A DNA stretch of 64,000 nucleotides from Bradyrhizobium rifense (GCF_008123425.1 NZ_VSSS01000030.1:124001-188000); one strand, 5' to 3'; counted from the stretch's first letter, positions 15,686-24,535 are shown. Notes: a model not told the origin generated them from the sequence alone. Program-made: numbers and translations.

Positions 15686-16918
15686 TCAGGCCGTCGCCGG
15701 CTGTGTCTTGGACTCTGCCTTGGGGACACCGATCCGCGCGGCGCTCTGGCGGCGCCAGTTCTCCAGCGACAGCGGCAGCTCCTCCGCGGCTTCGACACGG
15801 TTACGGCCGCCGCGCTTGGCCTGGTAGAGCGCGGTGTCGGCCGAGGCCAGCAGCACCTCGAGCTCGGTGCCGGCGGGGCCGCCGGCCACACCGATGCTGA
15901 CGGTGGTGTCGACCGGGCCTTCGTCGACCACGACGCCGGAGGTCTCGAACGCCTCGCGCACGCGCTCGGCGACCAGCACACCCTCCTCCAGCGCGCAGGG
16001 CAGCAGTGCGGCGAACTCCTCGCCGCCGATGCGGCCCGACAGGTCCGAGAGGCGCAGATTGTTGACGACCACGGTCGAGAACAGTTTTAGCATCTCGTCG
16101 CCGGCGGGGTGGCCGAAGCGGTCGTTGATCGACTTGAAATGGTCGATGTCGAAGATCATTACCGTGACCGGGCGGCCGCCCTTGGCCTCGCGCTCGATCA
16201 TGCGCGCGCAGGCTTCCGAGAAACCGCGGCGGTTGAGCATGCCGGTCAGCGGATCGGTTGACGCGGCAGTGCGGTGCGCAGTCACGGTGCGCTCGGACAC
16301 CAGCATGAAGATCACGAACACGGTGCCGACGGCATAGAGCACGAGCTCGACCGCGAACACGGTGACCCAGACGCTGTGGGAGAAGCCGGCATCATTCGGG
16401 CGCAGGAAGCCGCCGAGCAGGATCGGCAGCATCAGCACGCAGCCGTGCATCACCGGCGCCACGAAGGCGGGCCAGCGACGTTGCAGGCTCTTGCGCCGCT
16501 CGACCCAGAGCTCGCTCGCGGTCAGCGCCGCATAGACCGAGACGATGCCGGCGCCGATGATCATGCGCAGCATCGACGCTGCGGGATCGAGCAGCGTCAC
16601 CGTCGCGATCCAGGCAAGCGCACCGAGCACGAGACCGGGCCAGTTCGGCTTGCGGCCGTGGAAGACGCGCGCCGCATTCCACACCATGCCGCAGGCGACG
16701 AAGCCCACCGCATTGAGCGCGAGATAGAGGTGCGGGCCGAGCTTGTCGCCGGTCGCCGTCCACAGCGCGACGGAGGCTGCACCGAGCAGATAGGCGGTGC
16801 CCCACCATTTCAGCGCGGGGCTGTTCTCCTGTCTGCCGAAAAACACCATCATGGCGCCGAGCAGTGCGGCGACCATCGTGGCGACCAAATAGAGCGTGAT
16901 GCTATCGAGCGACATCAT
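15686..16918 (-). CDS. membrane-bound diguanylate cyclase (GGDEF)
   Basis: This enzyme should make cyclic di-GMP from two GTP, a signal favouring attachment and polysaccharide production. The first 220 or so of its 410 residues form about seven transmembrane helices, and the last 170 form a GGDEF domain. The active site reads RIGGEEF, and an inhibitory I-site RLSD lies five residues upstream, so it should be active and feedback-inhibited. Also present are DPLTGMLNRRG and FDIDHFKSINDRFGH. The ATG at 16918 has GAGGGGG in front. An exopolysaccharide locus 7 kb away is a possible but unproven output. Confidence 0.92.
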   Translation of the reverse strand: MMSLDSITLYLVATMVAALLGAMMVFFGRQENSPALKWWGTAYLLGAASVALWTATGDKLGPHLYLALNAVGFVACGMVWNAARVFHGRKPNWPGLVLGALAWIATVTLLDPAASMLRMIIGAGIVSVYAALTASELWVERRKSLQRRWPAFVAPVMHGCVLMLPILLGGFLRPNDAGFSHSVWVTVFAVELVLYAVGTVFVIFMLVSERTVTAHRTAASTDPLTGMLNRRGFSEACARMIEREAKGGRPVTVMIFDIDHFKSINDRFGHPAGDEMLKLFSTVVVNNLRLSDLSGRIGGEEFAALLPCALEEGVLVAERVREAFETSGVVVDEGPVDTTVSIGVAGGPAGTELEVLLASADTALYQAKRGGRNRVEAAEELPLSLENWRRQSAARIGVPKAESKTQPATA

Positions 16919-17074
16919 GTCGGCCCCCTCTTGAACATAGCAGTTACGCGATCGGCACATCCGATTTGCGCGCCCTTCCAGATGCGACGCTATGTCCCGC
17001 GAGTTCCATTCAGGTTTTCACGGGAGCCCAAGTTTTCGGGAAACTCGTCTTCAATTTGCGTACAAACGAACAGC

Positions 17075-17104
17075 AAAAAGGGCGCTGGAATCAGCGCCCT
17101 TTTG
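17075..17104 (-). terminator. Rho-independent terminator of rplM-rpsI
   Basis: On the minus strand AAAAGGGCGCTG-ATTC-CAGCGCCCTTTTTG forms an 8-bp GC-rich stem plus A/T extension with a T5 tail, 44 bases past the rpsI stop. Confidence 0.85.
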
Positions 17105-17147
17105 CATTTCATTGAAGCCGCTTTCGCGGCGAATGTGACCGAAGCGA

Positions 17148-17627
17148 TTAACGCTTCGAGAACTGGAAGGACCGGCGGGCCTTGGCCTTGCCGTACTTCT
17201 TACGCTCGACCACGCGGGAGTCGCGGGTGAGGAAGCCGCCCTTCTTGAGGACAGTACGCAGCTCGGGCTCGAAGTAGGTGAGCGCCTTGGAGATGCCATG
17301 ACGCACTGCACCGGCCTGACCGGATAGACCACCACCGGCGACGGTGCAGATCACGTCGTACTGGCCGGACCGCGCGGCCACGGAGAACGGCTGCTCGATC
17401 ATCATGCGCAGCACGGGACGGGCGAAATAGACCTCGACCTCGCGCGAGTTGACCGTGACCTTGCCGGCACCCGGCTTGATCCAGACGCGGGCGACCGCGT
17501 CCTTGCGCTTGCCGGTGGCGTAGGCGCGGTTGAACTTGTCGACCTTCTTCTCGTGCTTGGGCGCATCGGGCGCCGCCGCGGTCTTGAGCTGCGAGAGCTG
17601 GTCGAGCGACTGAATGGATTCGGCCAT
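17148..17627 (-). CDS. rpsI: 30S ribosomal protein S9
   Basis: S9 is a small-subunit protein whose C-terminal tail reaches the P-site tRNA. The 159-residue form has the long alphaproteobacterial N-terminal extension (about 30 residues), then YATGKRKDAVARVWIKPG, GGLSGQAGAVRHGI and the tail KKYGKAKARRSFQFSKR. The rplM stop is 2 bases upstream, so L13 and S9 are cotranslated from one mRNA, as in most bacteria. Confidence 0.98.
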   Translation of the reverse strand: MAESIQSLDQLSQLKTAAAPDAPKHEKKVDKFNRAYATGKRKDAVARVWIKPGAGKVTVNSREVEVYFARPVLRMMIEQPFSVAARSGQYDVICTVAGGGLSGQAGAVRHGISKALTYFEPELRTVLKKGGFLTRDSRVVERKKYGKAKARRSFQFSKR

Positions 17628-17629
17628 GA

Positions 17630-18094
17630 TTATGCGGCCCTCGTGTTCTTGCGGTTCAACTTGGCGATGTCGATCTTCTCGGGCGTCTGGGCCTCGTGCG
17701 GATGATCAGCACCGCCATAGACGCGGAGGTTGCCCATCTGGACGCGACCGAGCGGACCACGCGGGATCATGCGCTCGACAGCCTTCTCGAGCACGCGCTC
17801 GGGATGCTTGCCTTCAAGGATCTGGCGCGCGGTGCGCTCCTTGACGTGGCCGACATAGCCGGTGTGCTTGTAGTAGGTCTTCTGCTCGCGCTTGCGGCCG
17901 GTGAGGACCGCATGCTGGGCGTTGATGATGATGACGTTGTCGCCGCAATCAACGTGCGGGGTGTAGGTCGGGAGGTGCTTGCCGCGCAGACGCATGGCGA
18001 CGATGGTGGCGAGACGGCCGACGACCAGACCCTTGGCGTCGATCAGCACCCACTTCTTCGTCACCTCGGCCGGCTTTGCCGAAAAGGTTTTCAT
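17630..18094 (-). CDS. rplM: 50S ribosomal protein L13
   Basis: L13 is an early-assembly protein of the large subunit. The 154-residue sequence has the family marks WVLIDAKGLVVGRLAT, GKHLPTYTPHVDCGDNVIIINA, and MIPRGPLGRVQMGNLRVYGGADHPHEAQ. The ATG at 18094 (MKTFSAKP) is the conserved start; an upstream in-frame start at 18133 would add 13 unrelated residues. It is the first gene of the L13-S9 operon. Confidence 0.98.
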   Translation of the reverse strand: MKTFSAKPAEVTKKWVLIDAKGLVVGRLATIVAMRLRGKHLPTYTPHVDCGDNVIIINAQHAVLTGRKREQKTYYKHTGYVGHVKERTARQILEGKHPERVLEKAVERMIPRGPLGRVQMGNLRVYGGADHPHEAQTPEKIDIAKLNRKNTRAA

Positions 18095-18252
18095 GTCAGA
18101 GTTTCCGTGGACGGGGAATAGCGGCGCGAACACCGCACCGGACTGCGCGGGTTTCTAGAGAAGAGACGCGCAACGGTCAATGCCCGGCGACGTAAATTAT
18201 ATCAATAAAATCAGTATCTTAAAAATATGGTGCGATATTACCTGCGAAAAGA

Positions 18253-18681
18253 TCAAACATTTGGAATGGAATAGGTCGAGGTGACATGGGCGATCGGATC
18301 GGGCGACGTCCCCGACAACAGCTTCACCTCCCCGACCGCCAGCCGCTTGCCAAGCTTGAGCAGCCGGGCCTCCGCCAGCACATCCTGCCCTGGCTGGCCC
18401 TTGCGCAGGAAATTGATGTTGAGATTGGTGGTCACCGCGAGCCCGATCGGCCCGATGGCCGACAGCAGCACCACGTACATGGCGAAATCGGCCAGCGCCA
18501 TCAGCGTGGGGCCGGACACGGTTCCGCCCGGCCGGAGCATCCGTTCGCTGAAGCGCTGTCGCAAAAGGCAGGTCTGGCCGTCCGCGCTCTCGATCGTGAT
18601 GTCGTCGCCGCCGAACGCCTGGGGAAACTCGTCACGGAGAAACTGCTCGACCTCCGCCACGCTCATTTTCGCTGCCGCCAT
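18253..18681 (-). CDS. PaaI-type acyl-CoA thioesterase (hotdog fold)
   Basis: A 142-residue hotdog-fold protein of the PaaI/YbgC class. It hydrolyses acyl-CoA thioesters, often aromatic ones. The signature GGTVSGPTLMALADFAMYVVLL contains the catalytic-helix region, and TNLNINFLRKG is the following strand. The ATG at 18681 has GGGGA at the right distance; a GTG four codons upstream is possible. It is divergent from the enoyl-CoA hydratase gene, with 86 bp shared between them, which suggests co-regulated acyl-CoA metabolism. Confidence 0.85.
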   Translation of the reverse strand: MAAAKMSVAEVEQFLRDEFPQAFGGDDITIESADGQTCLLRQRFSERMLRPGGTVSGPTLMALADFAMYVVLLSAIGPIGLAVTTNLNINFLRKGQPGQDVLAEARLLKLGKRLAVGEVKLLSGTSPDPIAHVTSTYSIPNV

Positions 18682-18767
18682 GCTGTTCCCCACACTCGCT
18701 TCACGTGACCTGTTACATTAGGTTATCTGCATCATCCAATTGCAATAATCCAATCGGAAACGCCTTG

Positions 18768-19592
18768 ATGTCCACCCAGGCCGCCCGCGCCTCCTCCCCG
18801 CAACCGCCAATTCTGCTGCGCGAAATGGTTGGTCCCATCGCTGTGCTGACCCTGAACCGGCCCGCCGCACGCAACAGCCTGTCGGAAGCGATGATCGCCG
18901 GCCTGCACGCCGAACTCGATGAGATCCGCGACAACAAGTCCATCCGCGGCGTCGTGATCGCCGCCAACGGTCCCGCCTTCTCCGCCGGTCACGATATGAA
19001 GGAGCTGACCGCGCGCCGCAGCGATCCGGATCGCGGCCGCGCCTATTTCGCCGAACTCATGAATGCCTGCAGCGCGATGATGCAGGCGATCGTGCACCTG
19101 CCAAAGCCGGTGGTCGCGTCCGTCCAGGGCATCGCGACCGCGGCCGGTTGCCAGCTCGTGGCGAGCTGCGACCTTGCGATCGCGTCGGAAGCAGCGAGCT
19201 TCGCCACACCCGGCGTCGACATCAGCCTGTTCTGCTCGACGCCGATGGTGGCGCTCTCGCGCAACGTGCCGCGCAAGCAGGCGATGGAGATGCTGCTCAC
19301 GGGCGAGCCGGTCCCGGCTGCGCGCGCCCGCGAGATCGGCCTCGTCAATCGCGTGGTCGCCGCCGGCACCGAGCGCGACGCCGCGATCGCGCTTGCACAA
19401 CAGGTCGCGCTGAAATCCGCCTACACCGTCAAGCTCGGCAAGGAGGCGTTCTACCGTCAGGCCGAGATGAGCCTTGCGGACGCCTATCGCTATGCGGCAG
19501 AGGTGATGACCGAGAACATGATGGCCCGCGACGCCGAGGAAGGCATCGGCGCCTTCATCGAGAAGCGCATGCCGACATGGCGGGATGAGTGA
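18768..19592 (+). CDS. enoyl-CoA hydratase/isomerase family protein
   Basis: A 274-residue crotonase-fold protein. The oxyanion-hole segments are present (PAFSAGHDMKEL near residue 84 and GIATAAGCQLVASCDLAIAS near 123). The first catalytic Glu of mitochondrial-type hydratases is not obviously conserved, so the reaction could be hydration, isomerisation or hydrolysis of an acyl-CoA. The ATG at 18768 was chosen because it gives the usual N-terminus. The stop overlaps the start of the next gene by 8 bases. Confidence 0.9.
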   Translation: MSTQAARASSPQPPILLREMVGPIAVLTLNRPAARNSLSEAMIAGLHAELDEIRDNKSIRGVVIAANGPAFSAGHDMKELTARRSDPDRGRAYFAELMNACSAMMQAIVHLPKPVVASVQGIATAAGCQLVASCDLAIASEAASFATPGVDISLFCSTPMVALSRNVPRKQAMEMLLTGEPVPAARAREIGLVNRVVAAGTERDAAIALAQQVALKSAYTVKLGKEAFYRQAEMSLADAYRYAAEVMTENMMARDAEEGIGAFIEKRMPTWRDE

Positions 19593-20196
19593 CAACAAGA
19601 AAAGACGACAAATGAACCACGACGCCTATCCCGACAATTACATCCGCAGCATCCTCAACAGCGTGAAGTCGATCGCGATGGTCGGCGCCTCGCCGGTCAA
19701 TGTGCGGCCGAGCTATTTCGCGTTCAAATATCTGGCGCAGCGCGGCTACGACATGATCCCGGTCAATCCCGGTCATGTCGGCAAGGAGCTGCTCGGAAAG
19801 CCCTTCGTCGCCTCGCTCCGCGATATCGGACGTCCCGTCGACATGATCGACATCTTTCGCAATTCCAGCCACATCATGCATGTCGTCGACGAGGCCCTCA
19901 CGCTCGATCCGCTGCCGAAGGTGATCTGGATGCAGCTTGGCGCGCGTGACGATGCGGCGGCGGAAAAGGCCGAAGCCGCGGGTATCAAGGTCGTGATGAA
20001 TCGCTGCCCCAAGATCGAATATGGCCGCCTGTCGTCAGAGATCTCCTGGATGGGCGTCAATTCGCGCACGCTCAGTTCCAAGCGCCCGCCTGCACCGACG
20101 CAGGGCATGCGCCTGTCCCTCAATCGGATGAGCGTCGGCGGCGGCGAGACCGCGGCCTCTGATCGCGCCGCAAAGAACAAGACCGAACAAAGCTGA
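19585..20196 (+). CDS. CoA-binding domain protein (YccU/acyl-CoA synthetase N-terminal-like)
   Basis: The 203-residue protein is a lone Rossmann-type CoA-binding domain. It has VKSIAMVGASPVNVRPSYF near residue 27 (glycine-rich CoA site), NPGHVGKELLGKP, VDMIDIFRNSSH and VVMNRCPKIEY. Such proteins resemble the N-terminal half of ADP-forming acyl-CoA synthetases without the catalytic half. The ATG at 19585 overlaps the hydratase stop, implying translational coupling. An ATG at 19612 (MNHDAYPD) is an equally plausible start. The role in acyl-CoA handling is inferred only from the neighbours. Confidence 0.85.
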   Translation: MSDNKKRRQMNHDAYPDNYIRSILNSVKSIAMVGASPVNVRPSYFAFKYLAQRGYDMIPVNPGHVGKELLGKPFVASLRDIGRPVDMIDIFRNSSHIMHVVDEALTLDPLPKVIWMQLGARDDAAAEKAEAAGIKVVMNRCPKIEYGRLSSEISWMGVNSRTLSSKRPPAPTQGMRLSLNRMSVGGGETAASDRAAKNKTEQS

Positions 20197-20324
20197 CGCA
20201 ATAAACGTCCATTGCGCGAACGTGACAATGCGTAGCGCCGACGTGTGACGGCGCGGCTTGACGGCAGCCGAGACGCCGATCAGCATGCCGCGCGATTTCA
20301 GACCACAAGAACAGGACGCCCCCA

Positions 20325-21605
20325 ATGAGCGATCGCCTTCCGGGATTTTCGACCCTCGCCGTGCATGCCGGTGCACAGCCCGATCCCACCACCGGTGCGC
20401 GCGCGACTCCGATTTATCAGACGACGTCGTTCGTGTTCAACGATGCCGACCACGCCGCCTCGCTGTTCGGCCTGCAGGCGTTCGGCAACATCTATACCCG
20501 CATCGGAAATCCGACCAACGCGGTGCTGGAAGAGCGCGTGGCCGCACTCGAAGGCGGCACCGCCGCGCTTGCGGTGGCCTCGGGCCATGCCGCGCAGGTC
20601 GTGGTGTTGCAGCAGCTGATGCAACCCGGCGACGAATTCATCGCCGCGCGAAAGCTCTATGGCGGCTCGATCAACCAGTTCGCGCATGCGTTCAAGAGTT
20701 TTGGTTGGAACGTGGTGTGGGCCGATCCCGATGACGTCACAAGCTTCGAGCGCGCGGTGACGCCGCGCACCAAGGCGATCTTCATCGAGTCCATCGCCAA
20801 TCCCGCCGGCAGCATCACCGACATCGAGGCGATCTCGACGGTGGCGCGCAAGGCCGGCGTGCCGTTGATCGTCGACAACACGCTGGCCTCGCCCTATCTG
20901 ATCCGCCCGATCGACCACGGCGCCGACATCGTCGTGCACTCGCTGACGAAGTTTCTCGGCGGCCATGGCAATTCGCTCGGCGGCATCATCGTCGATGCCG
21001 GCACCTTCGATTGGTCGACCGGCGGCAAATATCCGATGCTGTCGGAGCCGCGGCCGGAATATCACGGCATCCGTCTCCAGGAGACGTTTGGCAATTTCGC
21101 CTTCGCCATCGCCTGCCGCGTGCTGGGCTTGCGCGACCTCGGGCCTGCGCTGTCGCCGTTCAATGCCTTCATGATTCTCACCGGCATCGAGACGCTGCCG
21201 CTGCGCATGCAGAAGCACTGCGACAACGCCAAGGCCGTCGCCGAATTCCTCGTAGGCCATCCCGCGGTGTCCGCGGTGAACTATGCTGGGCTCGCTAGCG
21301 ACAAGTACAACCAGCTCGCGCGCAAATATGCACCGAAGGGTGCGGGCGCCGTGTTCACCTTCAGCCTGAAGGGCGGCTACGACGCCGGCGTCAATTTGGT
21401 GTCGAAGTTGCAGCTTTTCTCGCATCTGGCCAACGTCGGAGACACCCGTTCGCTCGTCATCCACCCCGCCTCGACCACGCACAGCCAACTCGACGACGCC
21501 GCCAAGATCAAGTCCGGCGCCGGCCCCGACGTGGTCCGGCTCTCGGTCGGCATCGAGGACAAGGAGGATTTGATCGCAGACCTGGAGCAGGCGCTGGCGG
21601 CCTAG
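20325..21605 (+). CDS. metY: O-acetylhomoserine sulfhydrylase / aminocarboxypropyltransferase
   Basis: This PLP enzyme makes homocysteine (or methionine) from O-acetylhomoserine and sulfide (or methanethiol). The 426-residue length fits the MetY subgroup of the Cys/Met metabolism family. The PLP lysine is in HSLTKFLGGHG near residue 208, with YTRIGNPTNAVLEERVAALEGG and VDNTLASPYL also conserved. No SAM riboswitch that I can recognise lies upstream. A strong hairpin (21620) follows it. Confidence 0.93.
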   Translation: MSDRLPGFSTLAVHAGAQPDPTTGARATPIYQTTSFVFNDADHAASLFGLQAFGNIYTRIGNPTNAVLEERVAALEGGTAALAVASGHAAQVVVLQQLMQPGDEFIAARKLYGGSINQFAHAFKSFGWNVVWADPDDVTSFERAVTPRTKAIFIESIANPAGSITDIEAISTVARKAGVPLIVDNTLASPYLIRPIDHGADIVVHSLTKFLGGHGNSLGGIIVDAGTFDWSTGGKYPMLSEPRPEYHGIRLQETFGNFAFAIACRVLGLRDLGPALSPFNAFMILTGIETLPLRMQKHCDNAKAVAEFLVGHPAVSAVNYAGLASDKYNQLARKYAPKGAGAVFTFSLKGGYDAGVNLVSKLQLFSHLANVGDTRSLVIHPASTTHSQLDDAAKIKSGAGPDVVRLSVGIEDKEDLIADLEQALAA

Positions 21606-21619
21606 TTTTCTGAGTCATT

Positions 21620-21645
21620 CCGGGGTGCGCGAAAGCGTGCCCCGG
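21620..21645 (+). terminator. hairpin downstream of metY, candidate terminator
   Basis: An 11-bp stem (CCGGGGTGCGC / GCGTGCCCCGG, two wobble pairs) with a GAAA tetraloop, 15 bases past the stop. It has no T-run, so it is probably a factor-dependent terminator or an mRNA 3' stabiliser. Confidence 0.5.
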
Positions 21646-21724
21646 AGCGCACCCCGTTAACAGTCATTAACCATATCTGCCGCATACATCGTCCTTGGAT
21701 CGCCCCTTTGATTCGGAGCCGACG

Positions 21725-22069
21725 ATGCTGCGCTGGATGGTGCCTGCCCTGGCAGTGATGCTGACGGTTTCAGCCGCTGTTGCCGCCGATATGCCGGCCA
21801 ATCCGAAGCGGCGGGCCGCCGCTTCGGCGCAGGAACCGCCAAAGGTCTATGTCGAGACCGATCCGGATGCGCTGATCTCGCCGGCCTATGGCGTCGGCAG
21901 CTACATCCGCAACCTGCCAGGCACGCCGCTGCTGCCGGGCTCACATACGCTGCCAGGTTATTATGGCCGCCCCTGGGACTACGACTATCAGGGCGCGTAT
22001 TACGGCGGGAAGCAGGTTGATTATTTCTGGCGCCTGCCCTACTCGTGCGGCATCTACGGCTATTGCTGA
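21725..22069 (+). CDS. small secreted Tyr/Gly-rich hypothetical protein
   Basis: A 114-residue protein with a Sec signal peptide (MLRWMVPALAVMLTVSAAVAA, cleavage after about residue 21). A Pro/Tyr/Gly-rich mature chain follows (PGYYGRPWDYDYQGAYYGG, ending CGIYGYC). The two C-terminal cysteines five residues apart could form a disulfide. I do not know its function; the composition is that of an envelope-associated protein. The ATG at 21725 was chosen for the signal peptide. It is convergent with ctaA, with 19 bases between stops. Confidence 0.7.
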   Translation: MLRWMVPALAVMLTVSAAVAADMPANPKRRAAASAQEPPKVYVETDPDALISPAYGVGSYIRNLPGTPLLPGSHTLPGYYGRPWDYDYQGAYYGGKQVDYFWRLPYSCGIYGYC

Positions 22070-22088
22070 TCAGCCGGGCTAATGGTGA

Positions 22089-23171
22089 TCAGCCGGGCTG
22101 ACCGACGGGAACTACAGCCGGCTGCGCTTCCGCGCTTTGCCGAGACGCGAGCCGTTCCGCCCGCATCACCGCAAGCGTGAGCACCACGATCGCAACCGCC
22201 TGGTGCGAGAGCGCGAGATCGATCGGCACCTGGTTGATCAGCGTGAGGATGCCGAGCACCGCCTGCAGGCTCACGGCCGCAAGCAGCCAGAGCGCGCCGC
22301 TCGCCGCCGAGCCTGCGCGTGAACGCACCGCGTCGAACGCGTGCAGCGCCGCCAATGTGAACAGCAGATAAGCCGTCATGCGGTGCTCGAACTGCACCGT
22401 CAGCACGTTGTCGAACATGTTGCGCCACCATGGCGTCTCGAACCACAGCCGCTCCGCGGATGGAATGAACGCACCATCGATCTGCGGCCAGGTGTTGTAA
22501 GCGCGTCCGGCGCGCAGGCCCGCGACCAGCGCACCGAAATAGATCTGGATGAAAGTCACGATCACCAGCACCGCGCTCGTGAACCGCAGCCGCGCGGGAA
22601 CGGCAAGCTGCGGCCTGTCGGCGAGCCGCCGCACCGTCCAGACGATGCCGGCGAAGATCAGCAGCGCGAGCACCAGATGCGTCGCCAGCCGATATTGCGA
22701 CACCTCGACCCGCTCGGACAGCCCCGACGCCACCATCCACCACCCGACCGCACCCTGGAGACCACCGAGCGCGAACAGCAGCCACAGCCGCCGCTTCAAC
22801 TCAACCGACAGACCGCCGCGCCACAGGAAGAACAGGAACGGCAGCAGATAGGCGACACCGATGAAGCGGCCAAGCAACCGGTGGCTCCATTCCCACCAGA
22901 AAATCTGCCTGAACTCGGACAGCGACATCCCCGCGTTGAGCTCGCGATATTGCGGGATCTTCTTGTAGGCCTCGAAAGCATCGGTCCACTGCGCCCCCGA
23001 GAGCGGCGGAACGCTGCCGGTGACCGGCTTCCACTCGACGATCGAAAGGCCGGATTCGGTCAGCCGCGTCGCGCCGCCGACCAGCACCATCAGTGCGATC
23101 AGTGCGGCCACGGAGATCAGCCACCAGCGCACGGCGCGATGCGGGTTGGTCTGGGCGGAATTCGTCGTCAT
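22089..23171 (-). CDS. ctaA: heme A synthase (COX15/CtaA family)
   Basis: CtaA oxidises the methyl group of heme O to make heme A for aa3-type cytochrome oxidase. It is an inner-membrane protein with eight helices. The 360-residue protein has the family motifs TRLTESGLSIVEWKPVTGSVPP near residue 45, EFRQIFWWEWSHRLLGR (heme-ligand His), and later EHRMTAY and HQAVAI with the second pair of histidines. It is divergent from the DUF2842 gene (109 bp). Heme O synthase is not in the window. Confidence 0.93.
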   Translation of the reverse strand: MTTNSAQTNPHRAVRWWLISVAALIALMVLVGGATRLTESGLSIVEWKPVTGSVPPLSGAQWTDAFEAYKKIPQYRELNAGMSLSEFRQIFWWEWSHRLLGRFIGVAYLLPFLFFLWRGGLSVELKRRLWLLFALGGLQGAVGWWMVASGLSERVEVSQYRLATHLVLALLIFAGIVWTVRRLADRPQLAVPARLRFTSAVLVIVTFIQIYFGALVAGLRAGRAYNTWPQIDGAFIPSAERLWFETPWWRNMFDNVLTVQFEHRMTAYLLFTLAALHAFDAVRSRAGSAASGALWLLAAVSLQAVLGILTLINQVPIDLALSHQAVAIVVLTLAVMRAERLASRQSAEAQPAVVPVGQPG

Positions 23172-23280
23172 TTCAGGGGCAAACCAAGCCTTGTACCCAA
23201 GCTACTTGAACCGGACGGCGTGCCCCTTATAGTCCCCCGCTCCCGCAGTTCAAGTTACGCGAAAGCCGCAATAGTCCGCC

Positions 23281-23502
23281 ATGACGATCCGCACCCGCAA
23301 GTTCCTCGGCGCCATCCTGCTCCTTGTGCTGGCCACGGTCTGGGCCCTGCTCGGCATGGCGGCGGCGCAGATGCCTTGGATCGCCGAGTCCGGCTGGCGG
23401 CAGGCGATCTATTACGTGGTGGTCGGCATGGGCTGGGTGCTGCCGGCGATGCCGATCGTGAGCTGGATGCAGCGGCCGGACCGCGCCAAATCTAGCTCGT
23501 AA
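23281..23502 (+). CDS. DUF2842 family small membrane protein
   Basis: A 73-residue protein with two predicted transmembrane helices (about residues 9-30 and 43-62) and a basic C-terminus (MQRPDRAKSSS). Size, the motif W(R)QAIYYVVVGMGWVLPAMP and the position next to ctaA match the alphaproteobacterial DUF2842 family, whose function is unknown. Its last 11 bases overlap the 3' end of the convergent deacetylase-like gene. Confidence 0.8.
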   Translation: MTIRTRKFLGAILLLVLATVWALLGMAAAQMPWIAESGWRQAIYYVVVGMGWVLPAMPIVSWMQRPDRAKSSS

Positions 23503-24535
23503 CGCTGCCCGTCGGTTTCACCGGCGCAAACGCAACGCCCGACACCAGCACGCGCATCATGCGCAGTGAGCGCACCCTTCCGTCCCAGGAAATCCGCGGC
23601 AGCGCGCGCAGATTGGTTCGGCCTTCCGCATCCACGATTCCCGGAATGGTCGACACCGCGCTGGCAAAGCCCGCCTCCTCCGCCATCACGACGTGGTTGC
23701 GCCGAAACGAGGCGCGGTCGCCGAACGGAAACGCCAGATGCCGGATCTCGCGGCGGAAGGCCGCTTCCGCCACCGCCTTGCCCATCGTCATCTCGCGCAG
23801 TGCGGCTGCGTCCTTCATGTTGGCGAGAACCGGATAGTTCACGGTCGCACTGCCGATCGTGACATTCGGATCGGCAGCTAACTTGGCCAGATCCTCCCAA
23901 TCCATCGACGCCTCGCGCGAGAGTACGACGAGATCGATCCGGTAGCGCGTGCAGAGATCGGCGATCGCCGCCGACAAATCTGCCGGCGCCAGCGAGCGCA
24001 GCCAGTTCTCGAGATGCGAAAACAGCGCCTGCTTCCCGGCATTGTCGGTGACGGTGAAGCGCTGCTCCTTGTCACCCATCATAAGATTGACGCGGCTCTC
24101 GCGCGCGATCAGCCGCTCGAGCCCGAGCCACCACGCCTCGCCGACGCCATCGGGAAACGCGGTGGGAACGTAGATCGTGAACGGCACGGCGTGGCGCGCC
24201 AGCACCGGATAGGCAAAGCTGATGAAGTCCTTGGGCGCACCATCGAAGGTGAGCGCCACGAAGCGCCGCTTCGCCGGCAGCGTCACCGCGCGCCGGCAGA
24301 CCTCGTCCATGCCGAGAAAATCATAATTCCAGCGCTTCAGCGCGCGAATGGCGCGATCGAGAAATTGCGGCGTGATTTCGTTTTGGCGCAGCGGCTGGAA
24401 CGCGCCGCTCCGCCGCGGTCGCACGCGCTCGAAGCGCAGGATTGCGCCTGCGCCACGGCTGCGCAGCAGCGGCTGGCCGGTGAACCAGGCCAGTTCGAGC
24501 CGCAACCGCTCCAGCCATCTGTCGTCAGATGCCAA
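23492..24535 (-). CDS. NodB-homology polysaccharide deacetylase-like protein without metal ligands
   Basis: The 347-residue protein has the carbohydrate esterase 4 layout: LTFDGAPKDFISFAYPVLARH (about residue 95), FTIYVPTAFPDG, then AFPFGDRASF. In active enzymes the first motif is TFDD; here it is TFDG (residues 96-99), losing the metal-binding aspartate. The usual HTxxHP motif reads ATVNYP (residues 230-235), losing both metal-binding histidines. The catalytic-base aspartate (Asp98) remains. It is therefore probably not a metal-dependent deacetylase. It has no signal peptide, so it is likely cytosolic. It is divergent from the CelD-like gene of the polysaccharide locus. Confidence 0.85.
   Translation of the reverse strand: MASDDRWLERLRLELAWFTGQPLLRSRGAGAILRFERVRPRRSGAFQPLRQNEITPQFLDRAIRALKRWNYDFLGMDEVCRRAVTLPAKRRFVALTFDGAPKDFISFAYPVLARHAVPFTIYVPTAFPDGVGEAWWLGLERLIARESRVNLMMGDKEQRFTVTDNAGKQALFSHLENWLRSLAPADLSAAIADLCTRYRIDLVVLSREASMDWEDLAKLAADPNVTIGSATVNYPVLANMKDAAALREMTMGKAVAEAAFRREIRHLAFPFGDRASFRRNHVVMAEEAGFASAVSTIPGIVDAEGRTNLRALPRISWDGRVRSLRMMRVLVSGVAFAPVKPTGSVTS

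Noticed and set aside
20197..20324. SAM riboswitch upstream of metY
   Set aside because: I looked for the SAM-II or SAM/SAH core and found no matching pseudoknot pattern; only ordinary GC-rich leader.
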